From: Drosophila pseudoobscura
Taxonomy: Eukaryota; Arthropoda; Insecta; Diptera; Drosophilidae
Direction: 5' to 3'
Length of the DNA stretch: 64,000 nt
Assembly (NCBI RefSeq): GCF_009870125.1
Contig: NC_046680.1
Location: 12,109,501-12,173,500 of the forward strand
The notes beneath the pieces were generated by a model. That model was not told the origin of the DNA. It saw only the letters and a list, made by a program, of their open reading frames with translations, and searched no databases. A program made the position numbers and the translations under genes. This document shows positions 49,216-62,628 of this stretch, piece after piece. Position 1 is the first letter of the stretch, and every line of letters starts with the position of its first letter.

Positions 49216-49299
49216 TTAATGTTTCATCAAGGATATCCGCAGCATATGCAATAATATGTAAACAAGGACAACAATGCCTGCAACTTCCACAATACTCAT
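49216..49299 (-). CDS. Candidate 27-residue single-pass membrane micropeptide
   Basis: The frame reads MSIVEVAGIVVLVYILLHML followed by RISLMKH and a TAA stop. About 18 consecutive residues are hydrophobic and the basic C-terminal end would sit at the membrane face, as in small Drosophila membrane micropeptides. The ATG context (ACAGTTATGA) is weak, no promoter or splice structure was found, and chance cannot be excluded. I do not recognise a family. Included because such ORFs are easily missed. Confidence 0.15.
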   Translation of the reverse strand: MSIVEVAGIVVLVYILLHMLRISLMKH

Positions 49300-52200
49300 A
49301 ACTGTACCACGGGAGTGGAGAGAGGAACCCAGCCCAGTCCAACCCGATTCGGGACATGGCCCTGTTTGTATTTTTTGTATTTTTTTTTTTTGTGGCCCAT
49401 AATTAAACAAGAATTTTCTGTATTCAGGGTGGATCTGGGCAGGGAGAGAGCGCGATATAGTCCCGCATATGCCTCGGCGCATGTCCTGTGCCGCAGCGCC
49501 CCAGAGCGTGTCCTGCCTCGATCGCTGTGGCACATCTGCCGTGCGTTGATTTCGCCTCAGACCCTCAGAGTCCTAGAGCCCTCAGAGGGTTGAAAAGTGG
49601 TGGAAACTACTGCGACCGTTACTTTCAACAGTGCCCACTCCCTGTGTACGTGAACACACTGACACACACACACACACCTGGATGATAGCATTATTGCTAT
49701 CGGGATTGGTCGAGGAATTTCGAGAGTGTGGAACAAACAGATATACAGATGCTGGTTTTCTTTGAGTGCTCGAACCTCTTTCGCATAATTCTGCCCCTAT
49801 TTTTGGTGGGGAGTGTGGAGATGGCCACTTGCACCGCAACAATTGTGCTGCCTGCGACACGCTTTAGCATTTGAAACAGAAACCGCAATAGTCCAGAAGT
49901 AAGTATATCTACTTTCCTATATGAGAGCATCATAAACATATCCTGCCACTGGCACTGGGGCCACATTCAAATCAACCTCAAGCTCATGCAATTTATATGC
50001 CACCTGCCCCCGCCCCCTTCTTTACATTTCAAACTGCCACCTCGCCGCATTGGGCCTGGCTAGAACCGCACGTGCATCTGATGTGTGGTCGTCGCTTGTC
50101 CAACTCCCCAAAGAGTTATGCAGAGTGGTCATCTTTATATCCGGGATATGGCTGTGTTTGTCAGTTCCTTTTTATTTTCTCACCTTGCGGTGGCTGTGTC
50201 CCTGCCCCACCCTTTTCCACACACCTCCCATTGGAGGACTGTGCATACATTAACACCCGAGTACTCGGAGCATTTATTGAGTATTTTTATGCGATTTATC
50301 TACTCAATGCGCACGAGCGTGTCCTGGCTGGCAATGAGGCATAAGTTCTTGATTTCACGCACTTTTGATTGATGGCAAAGGACTGTGGGCTTTTAAATCT
50401 AAAAAAATGGCAAAAATACACAAAATTGGAATCGAATTCGATATGAACAAGCTGCAGGCCCCCAAAAAAGATAATCCCACACAATAGAATCCAGCTGTGT
50501 GCGGTGGGTGGGTGGCTGGGATAAGCTCGATAAGAGTCTGAATGGGAAAAAGGTGCATCTCCATCTCGGGTTCGAAAGAGTATAAAGGCATTTAAAGCGG
50601 TCTTACATCCGGGAGTAGATAAGCCAAAAGAAGCCAAGGGAAATCGAATGCAAGAGACGGCCAAAGGGAATCGAACACTGTATGCCCTGTCCGAGCAGAA
50701 ATTGTGGTCAAATAAACCTATAGGCCCATAGGCCATTCAATTGCCAGTCGAATAGTGAGTTATAATCGAGTGAGTTTTATACCCTTCCTTCCAGTGGGGC
50801 CACTCGCATTCCTATGTAGCTCTGAAAAGTCCTTGGACATCCCATTGCGCTGTCCCCGCGAACATCCGCAGCTGTTGCTAGCACTGTAATTTCCTTGCCA
50901 CAGGAAGCCTGGGAAGCCCACCACCGGAAAACTTTCTTGGCCCAGAAAGAGGACGCGTGTCCTAACGCCTGCCAGCCGTCCCTCTGGGCCACGCTTCGCA
51001 GCACCTACGCAGAGACGCCGGGGCATAGAGATAGGGGTAGGAGTAGGAGTAAGGGTGCTTGCCACACGCCGCTTTCGCCGCTGTCGTCGCAGTTGAGCGC
51101 GTCTCGGTCAGGGCCCACTGAATAATAGTTCACTTTTCATCGCAGATAAGAAGAAATACATACATACTATACTCGTCTCGTGAATAAGGAGCCTGGACTG
51201 GCTCCTCTTGGCACCCGCTCTCTCTCTCTCTCTGGGTTATAATTTCTGTAGACACGCAACTGAGGCACACGCCCACGCCAACGCTCACGACCGCCCACGA
51301 TTAGGCCCGGCTCTGTCTGCCAGGGAATCCATCATTACATTTCGCCTGCGAAGCAGAGGAAGCAGCACAAGTAGATGGAAAAATCATTTATCCTCGTCCT
51401 GGTTCTCGTTCTGGTCCTTGTCCCCGTCCAAGGCTGTTGAAAAGCAGGAAATTCACACAGAATATTCATGTTTGTTATGCAATACGAGGGAAAAACAAAC
51501 CCCCTCTCCCAGCACTGGCACACCATCTCTTCCAAATGAGGGAAGCTTAGTTCATTTGCTGGGAGAAAAATAAGCTTGCCTTTGCTTTATTTAAGCAAAT
51601 ATTTGATATGCCCCCATCCCGTTGGCATCCCGTGGCACGATGCAGTGGAACAGTGGAGAGACGTTGAAAGCCCAAAGCATAAATCAATATTTGTCACCAC
51701 GAATGGGGGCCGTCTCTCGGCACAGTTCTTAATCGCATAAAAATGCCAGAGAGGGGCTGGCTGGCGATAAGATAGGCCCAGGTGGAGTTTGACTTGTGCC
51801 TGATAAGCGATATGTATGTATGCATTCAAGGAGTTGGGCCATGGAGCGGGTATAGGGCTATATAGGGCTGTTTTTACTGGCGCTTAATCGTCCAGAGCTC
51901 TCAAACAAATCCAAATTACTTTCTGGAATACTCTTATTACAATAGCTCAGAGCAAATTGATTTCTCTCGTGCACTCCTTTGTTGAATCGGTATCATTATC
52001 GTCAGGCACTAATTGACGCCACATGACGCCCAATCCAGGGACCAGGCTATAAGAAAACAGTTTGTGGACTCGCCCAAAAGCTCTGCCGGCTACTGCTACA
52101 CTTAAGCAGCTCTCGGTCTTGCAGCATCTAAATTATATGGCCCAGGCCAGAGCCTGGCTTACACGGCTCCGACATCCGTTAGAGGCCATCTGGTCGTGGT

Positions 52201-52385
52201 CCTGGTGCTGGTCCTGGTCTGCAGCTACATTCAATTAATTTTACACGATGTAGCGAAAATCCAGCCCCAACCCCAGCCAGTCCAGAAACATGAAAGAATA
52301 TCTTTTGCGGAGGACGGAGGGCCTGTGTACGGGGCATGCAACAAAACTAACGATAATTTTCCAACCCAGAGGAAGAGAACGATCC

Positions 52386-52437
52386 AGAGAGAGAGAGAGA
52401 GAAAGAGAAAAAGATGGAGATGGAGATGGAGAGAGGG
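52386..52437. repeat. GA-rich purine tract
   Basis: Pure GAGAGA run followed by GAAAGAGAAAAA and GATGGA units. Confidence 0.9.
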
Positions 52438-55400
52438 CGAGTTTAAAGCAAAAACTACGTTGTAATAACATTTTAACGATATTAGCACGAAAAATGTGGC
52501 CCGGCACACAAAAGCGGAAAGTGGAAAGCTTAACGATGCTAAACGAGTGCAGTCTCCATGCCACACAGAGTGAGAAAGGGGGAGTTAGAAAAGGAGAGAG
52601 AGGGAATGCAATGGCAAAGGATGCGACAAAGGGAGAGGCAAGGAAAGGCTGTTGGCTTCGCTTTTGTGGCTACCAAAGAAATCTGCAGCAGCGCAAATTG
52701 TTCAAATATTTTGGCTTTGCCACATGCAGCAGCACACCACCACACCACCACACCCCACCCTCTTACCCCCTCCCTCTTTTAGATGTCTCTTTTCTTTAAC
52801 AGCAGAAGCGACAACAATGGGGGAGTGGGGTGTGTCGGTGCGGTGCGGTGGCTGAAAGAAACATTGTTCAAATGCAGCGAGTTGTTACATAATCCACGAT
52901 GCCTCCAAAACATATGTTATTGCGCCCTCCCCGATCTTTACCCCTCCTTGGGCGGCCTCCTTGAAAAGAGTTCTGTTCTCCTTTTGGGCGGCACGGCCTT
53001 CTTTAAAGCGCTACTCCGCGAGCTGTCGTCGCATTATATCCCACAGCATAAATCCTCCTCATTCCACAGCCACAATCCACACTCCAAAACACATTTTTCT
53101 CCTTCCTCCCAGTCTCTCTGCATCTCTCTTCCACCCATTGCGTGCGGGTGGACGCCCAAGTTTATGCAATGTTTTTTTCGCTTGTTTTGCGGCATTGTCA
53201 ACAGTTTTATTTTCTTCTTTTGACTCTCCCCCGCTATCCCCTCACCATCTCTCTCTGTCTCACTCTATTTTCCACGCTTTTCTTTTTGGCTTGTTAATAT
53301 AAAGCAGGCGCCATTGCCTCATTGTTGTTAATGCCATTTTTGTTGCTGTTCTTGCCGCTTTGCAGATAGGCTAGCATCACTGTTGTTATTGTTGTCGTTG
53401 TTCAACACTTATAAATTGTATGATTTTTCCCAAGCGCAAGTTTAAACAACAATGTGCGTCAAGTGAAGCGTGTAGTGGTGGGGACGTGTGGTTGAGCATG
53501 TGTGCGCGTGTGTGTATGCAAGGCGTTAAAACAAAAGTCAACAATGGGGCTCGAGTGGCTGTCTCTCTTTCCCTCTCTCCCCACTCCTTCCGCATGTGTG
53601 TGTGCGCAAGCTACTAAAATAGTAAATTATGACAATGCACAGAACAAAAGCTGCGGGGTGGTGGCCGCCTGCATCCATACCCTTGAGACAAACATAAACG
53701 CGCTGCATTATGTGGGCGCCAAGTGCCTCTGAACTTTGCCTTCAGCTTTGGCTATGACTTAATAAGCAGCAGCTAAGGCCCAGCCCACTTGAAAAGGAGA
53801 GAAAGACAGAAAGAGCACTGGTCAAGGCTGGTTAAAGGGAGACGGCATGATGGAGAGCCAGAAAAAAATATGTTCAAAGGCAGATAGATAGCAGAAAAGA
53901 AGGAAGACCTTACCAAATGAAGATGGCACGAAGGAGTACAACAGGCGGGCAAGAGCCTGATTAAATGGAATGAGACACAGAGCACATACTGACACATCCT
54001 TCATCTCTTGTCTTGTCTTGTCTCATCTCTTTGGTTTCCCTCTCTTTTTGCCCAGTTTTGCATTAGCTAATGCAGAGCAAGCTCAAGCAGCATTGCCCTG
54101 GCTTCTTGCACTTCCAAAAGCTCTCTGCGACAGCAACAATGTCAATGCACTCTCCGCTGATAAGAGAGCGCAGCGCAGATACAGAAACTTTAGAGCAGCC
54201 AGCCGCTGGTTCCGCTGCCCGGACAACAGACTCAAGGTAAACATCTAACTTTACTTGTTGCTCTGCCACTGACTCTGCCTCTGCTTCTGCCGGCGTCACT
54301 GTCGTTTTGCTATCTTTCTTGTGCTGCTGCTACTACTGTGACTATGCCCTTGCGTAGGGCATGATTTGTTTGACCAGGTGTTGGTAACGCAAAGGTAACG
54401 CAGAAAAGTTGCTCCACGGAGGATATTTATATTTGCAACCGACAAAATCGCAGCAATATACGATAACATAGTTAGTTGAATTTATATATGTATGTATGTA
54501 CAGATAGATATAAGTTATCAGATTTACTCTACTCTACAATTGATTCCACAGGGTATCAAAACTTCGGCCCCCGGAGATACCGTTCTTTCTTGCTATTTTT
54601 GTGATTTCATTGGGTGTCGTTAAATTATTTTCTTTACTGCTTTGGCATGCTCTTTATATCGCTTTCTGATGACACAGTCGCGACGCCGACAGCGACAGCG
54701 ACGCCGATTGCGATAAGGAGAGGAGCAGCTAGCAGCTAGAAAAAGCTGAGGAAGCGCAAAATGCAATTCGAGGCGCCTGCCAGGAGTCGAATTTCCGCTT
54801 CGATTCGAATGTCTGCTTCACATTTATTCTCTCTCTTAGGTTTTTCAGCCAGCTCGGCAAATCGAAAGGTGAATCGGCGCTGTCAGAGAGACAGTTAATC
54901 ACGGTGCGATCTCTCTTTCTCCCCTGCTGGCACACTCAGAGCTTGCAAATAAGCGGGTGACTCATGTCAGGGAGATACAGTCTTTAAAGAGCTCTTTGAA
55001 TTCATGCTGCAAATATGTGGCCGAAAGTCCAATCAGCTTTGCATACTCTTTTTCGATAAAATAAATCTTGAAATATATCTTCCACCAATAGAGCTTTAAT
55101 AGCGATATTACCTAGCAGTTCCGCTGATTTGGTGACTATCTACATGTAAAGCCGTCGATGAGTTACATATGGATAGGGTCAGTCCCCATATCTCAAATAG
55201 TTAAATGTTCTTCTTATTTGCTCTTATTACTCATCAATACCAGCCAGTACATATTTGGTTTAGATTTTAATACTTAAAGAACCCAAACATGCCCGTTTTG
55301 TCAACACAACACACCGAAACGTACAGTGCCTGCTTACTATATCGTAATCTATCCATTGTGCAAGTTTGATAGCATTCCGTTATGGGAAAAGCGAGTTATG

Positions 55401-58251
55401 CATGGGCTAGGTTATGAACTCTGCGTCCCACTATTAGTGCGGTCTATAAATAGCCAACAAATGCATTTGCCCATAAATTTTACCAACGCTGCATATCGAA
55501 AATGTTTGCTCCGGCGATAATGCCCGACTTAATTACGTATGAGGGTGGGAGCGGGACAGAGACAGAGCCACCGGGGGGTGCAGACAGCTGGCAGACGACG
55601 CGACACACAGGGGCACAAATGCACTTAAGTTTTCTTCGACTGTTGTTGTTTAGGGGGGTGAATGCGAGGAGGAAGTCGTGGCATAAGGCACACATCACTG
55701 CCAAAGAGAGATGGAGGGAGAGCGCTAGAAAGAGCTGGCATGCGATTGAGCAATTGAACGATAACTCGCACACGGCAATTAGTACAGTGGGCCGTCGCTA
55801 TGTGAATGAAAGGGGCTTACGCAGCATTGCTCAAAAAAAATGTACTTTCAGCCGACAAAAACCTCTTTCACCAATCCAATCACAGCTAGCATCTGTCTGC
55901 AGTTTGCGAGTGAGCACTGTGCTGCAATCGCAGACTAGCTCGCGCCAAGGCCTGGCAGCTGCTGCATAGAAATCGGTTCGAGTCCCAGTCACTGCTCATT
56001 CCACTCGCTCGGGCTCCGGGGATAATTGCTGCCAAACGAAGTGACATTTCTCCGTGCGCCTCTAACAATCCTTTGTGCCGTCTGGGATTTCGACTCATTC
56101 TTCTCCTTCAGCTGTAGCTCCAGTTGTAGTTGCTGTTGTAGCCGTGCAAATTTACAGAACGGGACAAACAGACAAACAGAATTTATGTTTTCTGTGTCCT
56201 GGCGAAGGAAGTGGAACTGTTTGCGAGGCAGCTGCATCGGCTGCTCGTGCTGCCCCGAGACCCGTGGATTTGGTTAACGTGACAAAAATACATTGATTAC
56301 ATTTCTCGTTACTTGCACTCGACTCGGGATCTGCTGCTAGGATATGGTGCAAGGACGAGTACTCGTATTTTTGGGCGCACGTCCGCACACTCGGCACATT
56401 TGTCAATGCAGCGCCGTCACAGGACAAACATGTAAACATCTTACACGTAGGATTCCGTGCAGCCCGGCCAGGACTAGTCCTCGTGTCGGTGGGGTCTTTG
56501 AACTGACAAATTACGTTTACAAGGAATGGGGGTAAATTCCTTTCGTGTGCACTCTGAACTTTTTTGTAGCGTTTCTTCTTCTCTTTAGTTTTTTTTGGGT
56601 TTAATTTGCTTACAGTTGCTCCACACGACACACGCTCTGGCACATCCCAACTGTTTTCACTAATTTCGACATTTGAAAATTGCTTGAAATTGTTAAAAGC
56701 AATGTGTAACACAGAAGACGAGACAAGAAGACTGGGGCGAAGCTGGAGATACCCTTACATACCGATATTAATGGTATACGACATGATTAAAAAGCAAGGT
56801 ATACAGATCACACAAACAATCTCTACATTCTCAAAAATATTATAATTTCTGCCTGGCAAACCCCTCAAAAAAGTTATATGTAGTACCCGCTTCTAGAGTA
56901 TCGGAAAACGTGGGCTGCTCTTCATTGTTTCCAGAGGTGGGCGATCTCCCACTTTTCTCCAAAAACATTTGCACCAATTGTTCAATTGCCTAATTGATGT
57001 CGATAACTGTTTCGTGAGGGGGAAGCGGGTGTAAAAAATGACTGTTACGAAAGCCCTGGGCCATATATTAGTTTTATCGATTCAGATCAATCACGAATGA
57101 GTCGCCATAATACTTACAACACTTTTACCTGGCCCTTCGGCGATTCGTGGTAATCTTATCAGCGACCAAAATGGACAATCGGAGCCGCTCTGCTTGCGTA
57201 ATTTGTCCATGTTGCAACGAAAGGGGCTCCCAAGAACAACCCTCTCGAAGCTGGGTCCTCTAGCCCTAAAAATTTGCATTCAATCTGAACAGAAAGAAGA
57301 GATAATCAAGGAACCAAATCTCAGACAGCTGCGCATGCCTAGAACAGAGATAGACAGATCGAAATCAAAGACAGAGTGAGAGAGTGCGAGAGAGATCTCA
57401 CCTCCGAAATGCTACCGGTTACAAACAGCTGTGTTAAAATTCAGAGAGTATGTCGCGAGGGAGCGGCAGCAAGAGCGAGAGAGTGATAAGAAACCGAAAC
57501 AGAAACAAAAATAAATCCACCACCAACTACTGCAACAACAACACGAAACAGCAGCGGGAGCGGCGGGGCGACAAAGCGAACAATGCGCTGCATTATGCGA
57601 AACGTATGTACATACGTATGCGTTATGATTAAACAAACAACAAGAGCTAGCAGGGGTGAGAGAGAGTGAGAGAGCAGCAGCTGCTGATTGTGTGAGTACA
57701 CCCCAAAGTGTATTTGCAGAAGGTGAGGTCCCATTATTTGGACTCGTATGAACGCTCTATGGAGTGATCGATCGCTTTTTGGGAATATGCCATACTTTGA
57801 ATTACAAAAATTGAAACGCCAGGTATACTTGCTGTACATGTTCTAATAATTAGGCAGATAGTATTATTGCAATAGCTTGGGAATACCGGCAATCTATATA
57901 GGGATGAAACGAACTGGACTGCCTTACCTTTTCGAAATATACCCTGCACCCAGGTAATGTCGACTGCGAGTGCGCGAAGCCGCCCGTATTCGAATTCGAG
58001 ACGCCGCATTCGACTCTGAACACTCAAACAACCCAGATCGCCTGGGAGATCGTCGCGAGTTGTCCGTTTCTTCTCTTTTTCGTTCGCGTTTTCGTATTTA
58101 AGTTATTTGTTTACCGTTTGTGCAGTGTATAACTATTTAAGCTTCTTGTGGGTGACGGTGACAGCGACAACCCCCACCTGACATACTCCCCCTGCCCTTA
58201 TCGACGCGAGTGTTTGGTGACCAAAACTAATCAAATGACACGTGCTTGAAA

Positions 58252-58356
58252 TATAAAATTTACTCTCTATCTCGCATACGGACGACAACAACGGTGCAGG
58301 AGTTAACGGGGGATTACCGACATTGTTTATCGAATATCAAAATATAACAAGAAACG
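58252..58356 (+). other. Candidate noncoding leader exon with TATA box
   Basis: TATAAA at 58252-58257 is followed about 100 bases later by a strong donor, ACG|GTAAGT, at 58356/58357. No ORF is present, so this would be an alternative 5' exon of the gene starting near 63981. RNA evidence is needed. Confidence 0.25.
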
Positions 58357-60893
58357 GTAAGTCGTACCGCCATTAAACCGAATAAGGAATGTGCGGAAAC
58401 AGAGAAAAACACATGCATAAAAATTTACAACTGTTTATGGCCATCCCCACAGTGACCCCAATCGGCCCTTATCAATAAACTCATATGTACATTAAATACA
58501 ATTTCGCATACGCCCCTTGTAATTAAATACATCAACGCCCCATCATAACCTTAATAACTACAGTGAAAGCTCTCTGGGGTGGCCTTGAGGATGGGTTTGT
58601 TAAATGTGATTACAACTTAAGTGCGACTCCTGTACGCTGTGCACTGCTGTGAGATTTCAGAGGAGTTCTTTCGGATCAGAGCTGGGATTAGTTTATGACT
58701 CAGGAGCGTCCAAGCGTCGCCAACAAGCCGCCACATTATATCTTGGCGTTGTTTTTGTTGTGTCGCGGAATGTTCTTCATAACGTAGATCCCCAGATGAG
58801 TCATGAATGAGCTTTGTGGGGTGTGGGATACCTGTAGTGGATACAATTTCTGGATATAGTCATTGGTAGGGGGAGGGGGTGTAGAAGGTGACTGATCTCC
58901 GGTCGTGTATGGGGGGCGGCTGTGAAGTGAGTAAGCAAAGGCTTTAGATAAGTTTAATTGGGTTATGTAAGGGAACGGTATCGGATATGTGTGGATATCA
59001 CTGGGTTTGAAAGATATGGGGCAGCTGTAAGTCAGACTCACAGCAAAGACATTTCCCAGGCCACATCAGAGCAGGAGTGACCCATTTAGTAGGTGTATTA
59101 ATTACGAATCATCTCTCTATCTATTCGAATCCAATCTCCCAACTTTATATTAAATCTAATTCAGTTTACTGACCAGGCGGGCATTCGATTAGAGACCACT
59201 TTGCGACCGTTTCGCGGTTTCAATTGAGCGGCCGCCGATGGCTCCATTAGAGTGTTAAATACTGGACATTAGAGTGGCCCCAGGGCACGCATTGCTCCAT
59301 TCAGCAGGCACAAGCACAGACCGAGGTGTTATTAAGGCCTGACTACACGCCCCTCTCGCAGAGAGGTTCCAGCTATAAACCAGTCTAAAGTCAGTCACCT
59401 GTTGACGACCATCCACTTCATCCACTCTCCACTCAGATCGATATCAATGACAATTGGTGTCGTCGACAGCATTTGTGCTTTTGCTACCGTTAGATGGGGA
59501 AATGCCAAAGCAATGATGATTGTCTAATTGAATGGGATTAATGTTTAATTTGGCTTACTTTATTGATTTTCCATTGAAAAGCAATGAAATGAAATGAAAT
59601 GAAATGTCAGGCCGAAATGCCGCCACTACCGCCGTAAGCGGGGGGCGAACTTTCAGGTGGACTGTGGAGAGGCGGCAGGGAAGAGGGGTGAGTGTTGTGT
59701 TGTGTTGTGGTGGGCTTGGATTGAGTGATATTGTTGCAATTGCAATCCGAGCTTTGTTCTCGCCTCTCGATTGTGCAACAAAGGCAGAGTTCTATTTAAC
59801 AGGCATTTGTCAATTGTTTTATGGTTAGAGTAGCCCCTATAATTATCCATTTTTTTTGCTGATTCTTTTGTGCACTTTTGTGACTCATCCCCACCCCACG
59901 GCTACTGCTATTTTTACATAATTAAACGAATGTTTAAAATCTGATTTATTATTTAATTGTCTGCCACTCGAACGACACCAATTAATTATGCAATAACAAT
60001 AACAATAACAAAATAAAAATGCACGAATAAATAAATAATAATTTTACTATAATCAATGCAACAGCTGCCACCGCGAAGGGGTTGATCTGCGGGTATTGGG
60101 GGGTTGGTACAGCAATTAAAATTTATTACGCCTATTTTGCATTTATTTCATTTTAATTTGTCATTTAAATGTCAAAACTATTAAAATGATTATAGGCCAA
60201 TGGAGGATTAATCAATGAACACTTTGGCTTCGGTTTTCCATTCAATTTCGATCTGGTTTGGCTTTAAATTTCGGTTAATTAAGCGCGTGGCCATAAATAA
60301 GGACAGGTCTTCTTCCCCATCATTCCCAACAAGTGCCTCTTCAGACAAGTGTGCAATTCAATCATCCTCCCCCTCATATACTCGTATGCATATGCATACA
60401 TATGTATAAACTTAATTATTCTTATTAACAATGGCAGTTTACTTTTCCATTCGCTGAATGCAGCTTTACGATACAATTTCGAATATATTTCAACGAGGGG
60501 TCTATTGAAAGGGATTACAACATTTTCAACGAGGCAGAGCTTAAGTTTATTATTCCATTCGATTTTCTCTCCACTCTTGTACACTCTTTTGTCGGCTAAT
60601 ACTCTTTTATCAGACTTTCGTTTGACCATAATTATTCGTTATATGGCATCCAGAAAAACTATCAATCTGGTTAGGGTATCCAACGTTTCGGCCTCTTGAT
60701 GGACATTCTTTGTTGATTTCTGAGTTATTCCTCTTTTCGTATCGAGGAATTAACTTCGCTTTTTTGTGGGGGGACATTTGAATAGATGTCACATGTGGGG
60801 AAAAGTTCCGTTAATTGTGATTGTCTGCTGTCTCTGCTGTTGTTGTCTCTGTCATTGTGCTGTTCTGTGCATTGCATAGATTATGTTCCATCC

Positions 60894-60917
60894 CTCTCTC
60901 TCTCTCTCTCTCTCTCT
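60894..60917. repeat. (CT)12 microsatellite
   Basis: Uninterrupted CT run. Confidence 0.95.
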
Positions 60918-61800
60918 GGCCCCGTGTCTCCTTAAAATATTAATTGGAGAATAAAATTAAAATTCGCCTAGCCTAAAACTTGTTCGCTAACATCTTCATT
61001 TGGTATGTATTTGCATATGAATTCTGTTTGTCTCTTTGTTCTTAATTAATGAAAAGCAATCACATTGATGGATTTTTGGGCACGGAATTTAAAATGAAAT
61101 AATCTGCACCTTCGATCTGTTAAGCTCTCAATGTACATCAATTTTTACACTATTAAACACACGTCCAATTAAAATCAATTTGGGAGTCGTGTTGTAATGA
61201 GCGTTTTCCCTGGAACCGGATTGCCGGCTAAACAATTTTAATGCCATTGGCTCCTCGCCTTGGCCTCTAATGAGCGTCGTCTATTTGAATTACTCATGGC
61301 TGGTGGCCATAAATATCGATTAAGGGGCGGTTTTTAATCAGGGACGGGGCGTGCTAATGAGGCGTCCAGCGTCCAATCCAGAAATCCAAAAAGCGAACAG
61401 AACTCGGCATGGAGCAGTCGGAGGGTCAGTTCCTTAGCGGGCTTCAGTTTTGTGGTGGCTCTAATATAATTGGATTATTCCGCCGCTGGCTAGGAGGTGG
61501 CTCTAATTAGATTTTCGCGTTTCGTTTGGTCGTAGAGCAATAATTTTTCAAAATTAAATTACCTTTGTCCCAGTGTCTTTTTACAGTACATTCGACATGT
61601 TCTGATGTGTAATGCTAGAGGGCGCTGCCTGCTCTACTGCTACTTATCTAGCTGCACTGCTCTGACACCCGCTGTTGACTCACAATGCGCGAACGACTAG
61701 TTCTAGTTCCACTTTCTTGCAGAAAATTGATTCATCAATTGGATCAAATTTTATGTTTAGTTGATAACACTATATCAAAAATTAGTCATCTGATTTTCAT

Positions 61801-61870
61801 CGGTATATTTACGGTATATTTAAAAAATTAGACGGTATATTTCTGATGGTCAGACAGCGCGGTCACACTG
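61801..61870 (+). promoter_or_regulatory. Motif 6 / Motif 1 core promoter facing right
   Basis: CGGTATATTT occurs at 61801-61810, 61812-61821 and 61833-61842 (Motif 6, RGTATWTTT), and GGTCACACTG occurs at 61861-61870 (exact Motif 1, YGGTCACACTR). This TATA-less combination is a known broad housekeeping promoter type in Drosophila. Transcription should begin within some tens of bases downstream, near 61.88-61.93 kb. Confidence 0.8.
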
Positions 61871-61879
61871 TCCCTCAGT

Positions 61880-62628
61880 GCGCGAAAGACTTAGTGACAT
61901 TAACCCATTGTCGGCCACTCGGATTTTTTGAGTCATTTTAACGCAGTTCAGGTGAAAGATATCGTGGTTTTTGTTTAAGTTCAGAGGAAAGATGGCATAT
62001 ACCTACAAGAAGAATTTACAATCGTTAAGTTTTTCCGCCATTTACCTCGGGTAACTACTTCCACTGAACTGTTTAAATAGAGGGGGCTTAGGTGGGCTAA
62101 GTTCGTTATCGTGATCGATCCAGTGAAATTTGTGAAGATTTGTTTTTGATTGATTTTCGTTGTGTTTGGCCATTTTCGTGGTTTTTTCGGCGATTGTGGA
62201 AGTGTCCGTTCGTGTGTGTTTGAGGTGCGGGTGTGTGTATGTGTGGAAAACGCCAAAATGCGCTGGCCGCTGCGGCTCTGAACAGGAATTTGTCGATTGC
62301 CGCACGTGACGTCATCAGAAGTCTCATCTCCACACACATACGCACAGGGAACTCGTTGAGTTTGCTGTAAAAATAATGAAAGCAGTCTGTGAACGTCGGC
62401 TGGAAAAGGGAACATCAACAAGAAAGACAACTACAAGAGGGACAGGAAGAACCACCACCCCAACAACAAAACACACAAGAGAAGGAGGAGAACAGAACGC
62501 GCCTTGATCATCAGCAGATACACAAAGAGAGCGAGAGAGAGAAACATTGCCTAAAATTGAATTTACTGCTGGATTTCGTCTGACCTTTTGCCAACACACC
62601 CCCTTCCCCTTCCTCGCGCAGTTGCTGT
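61880..62628 (+). other. Probable 5' leader exon of the right-edge gene
   Basis: Sequence downstream of the Motif 1 promoter becomes rich in CAACAA/GAGAAG repeats, typical of fly 5' UTRs, and ends at a strong donor (CTGT|GTAAGT, intron from 62629). The 5' boundary is approximate. No ATG-started frame of note is present. Confidence 0.5.

Larger units (their letters stand above)
47830..61790. other. Long region without a convincing protein gene
   Basis: About 14 kb rich in GA, CT and CA simple repeats. A 242-codon minus-strand open frame at 47950-48678 starts at GTG and has no domain. A 27-codon membrane-type small ORF lies at 49216-49299 and a candidate leader exon ends at 58356. Decayed repeat-like 'TACCC/GGGTA' ends appear near 56.75-56.92 and 57.77-57.96 kb. 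The region is probably regulatory or upstream intron of the gene that begins at the right edge. Confidence 0.5.

Noticed and set aside
55905-55990. T-loop-like GGTTCGAGTCCC suggesting a tRNA gene
   Set aside because: No pairing T stem, no anticodon arm and no matching acceptor stem could be drawn.
57450-57632. 60-codon Arg/Asn/Gln-rich frame
   Set aside because: Composition is like a 5' leader (CAACAACA, GAAACAGAAAC); no domain, and the flanking donor is weak.
62389-62583. Open frame in the leader region of the right-edge gene
   Set aside because: Not ATG-initiated; CAACAA/GAGAAG-rich 5' UTR sequence before a splice donor.
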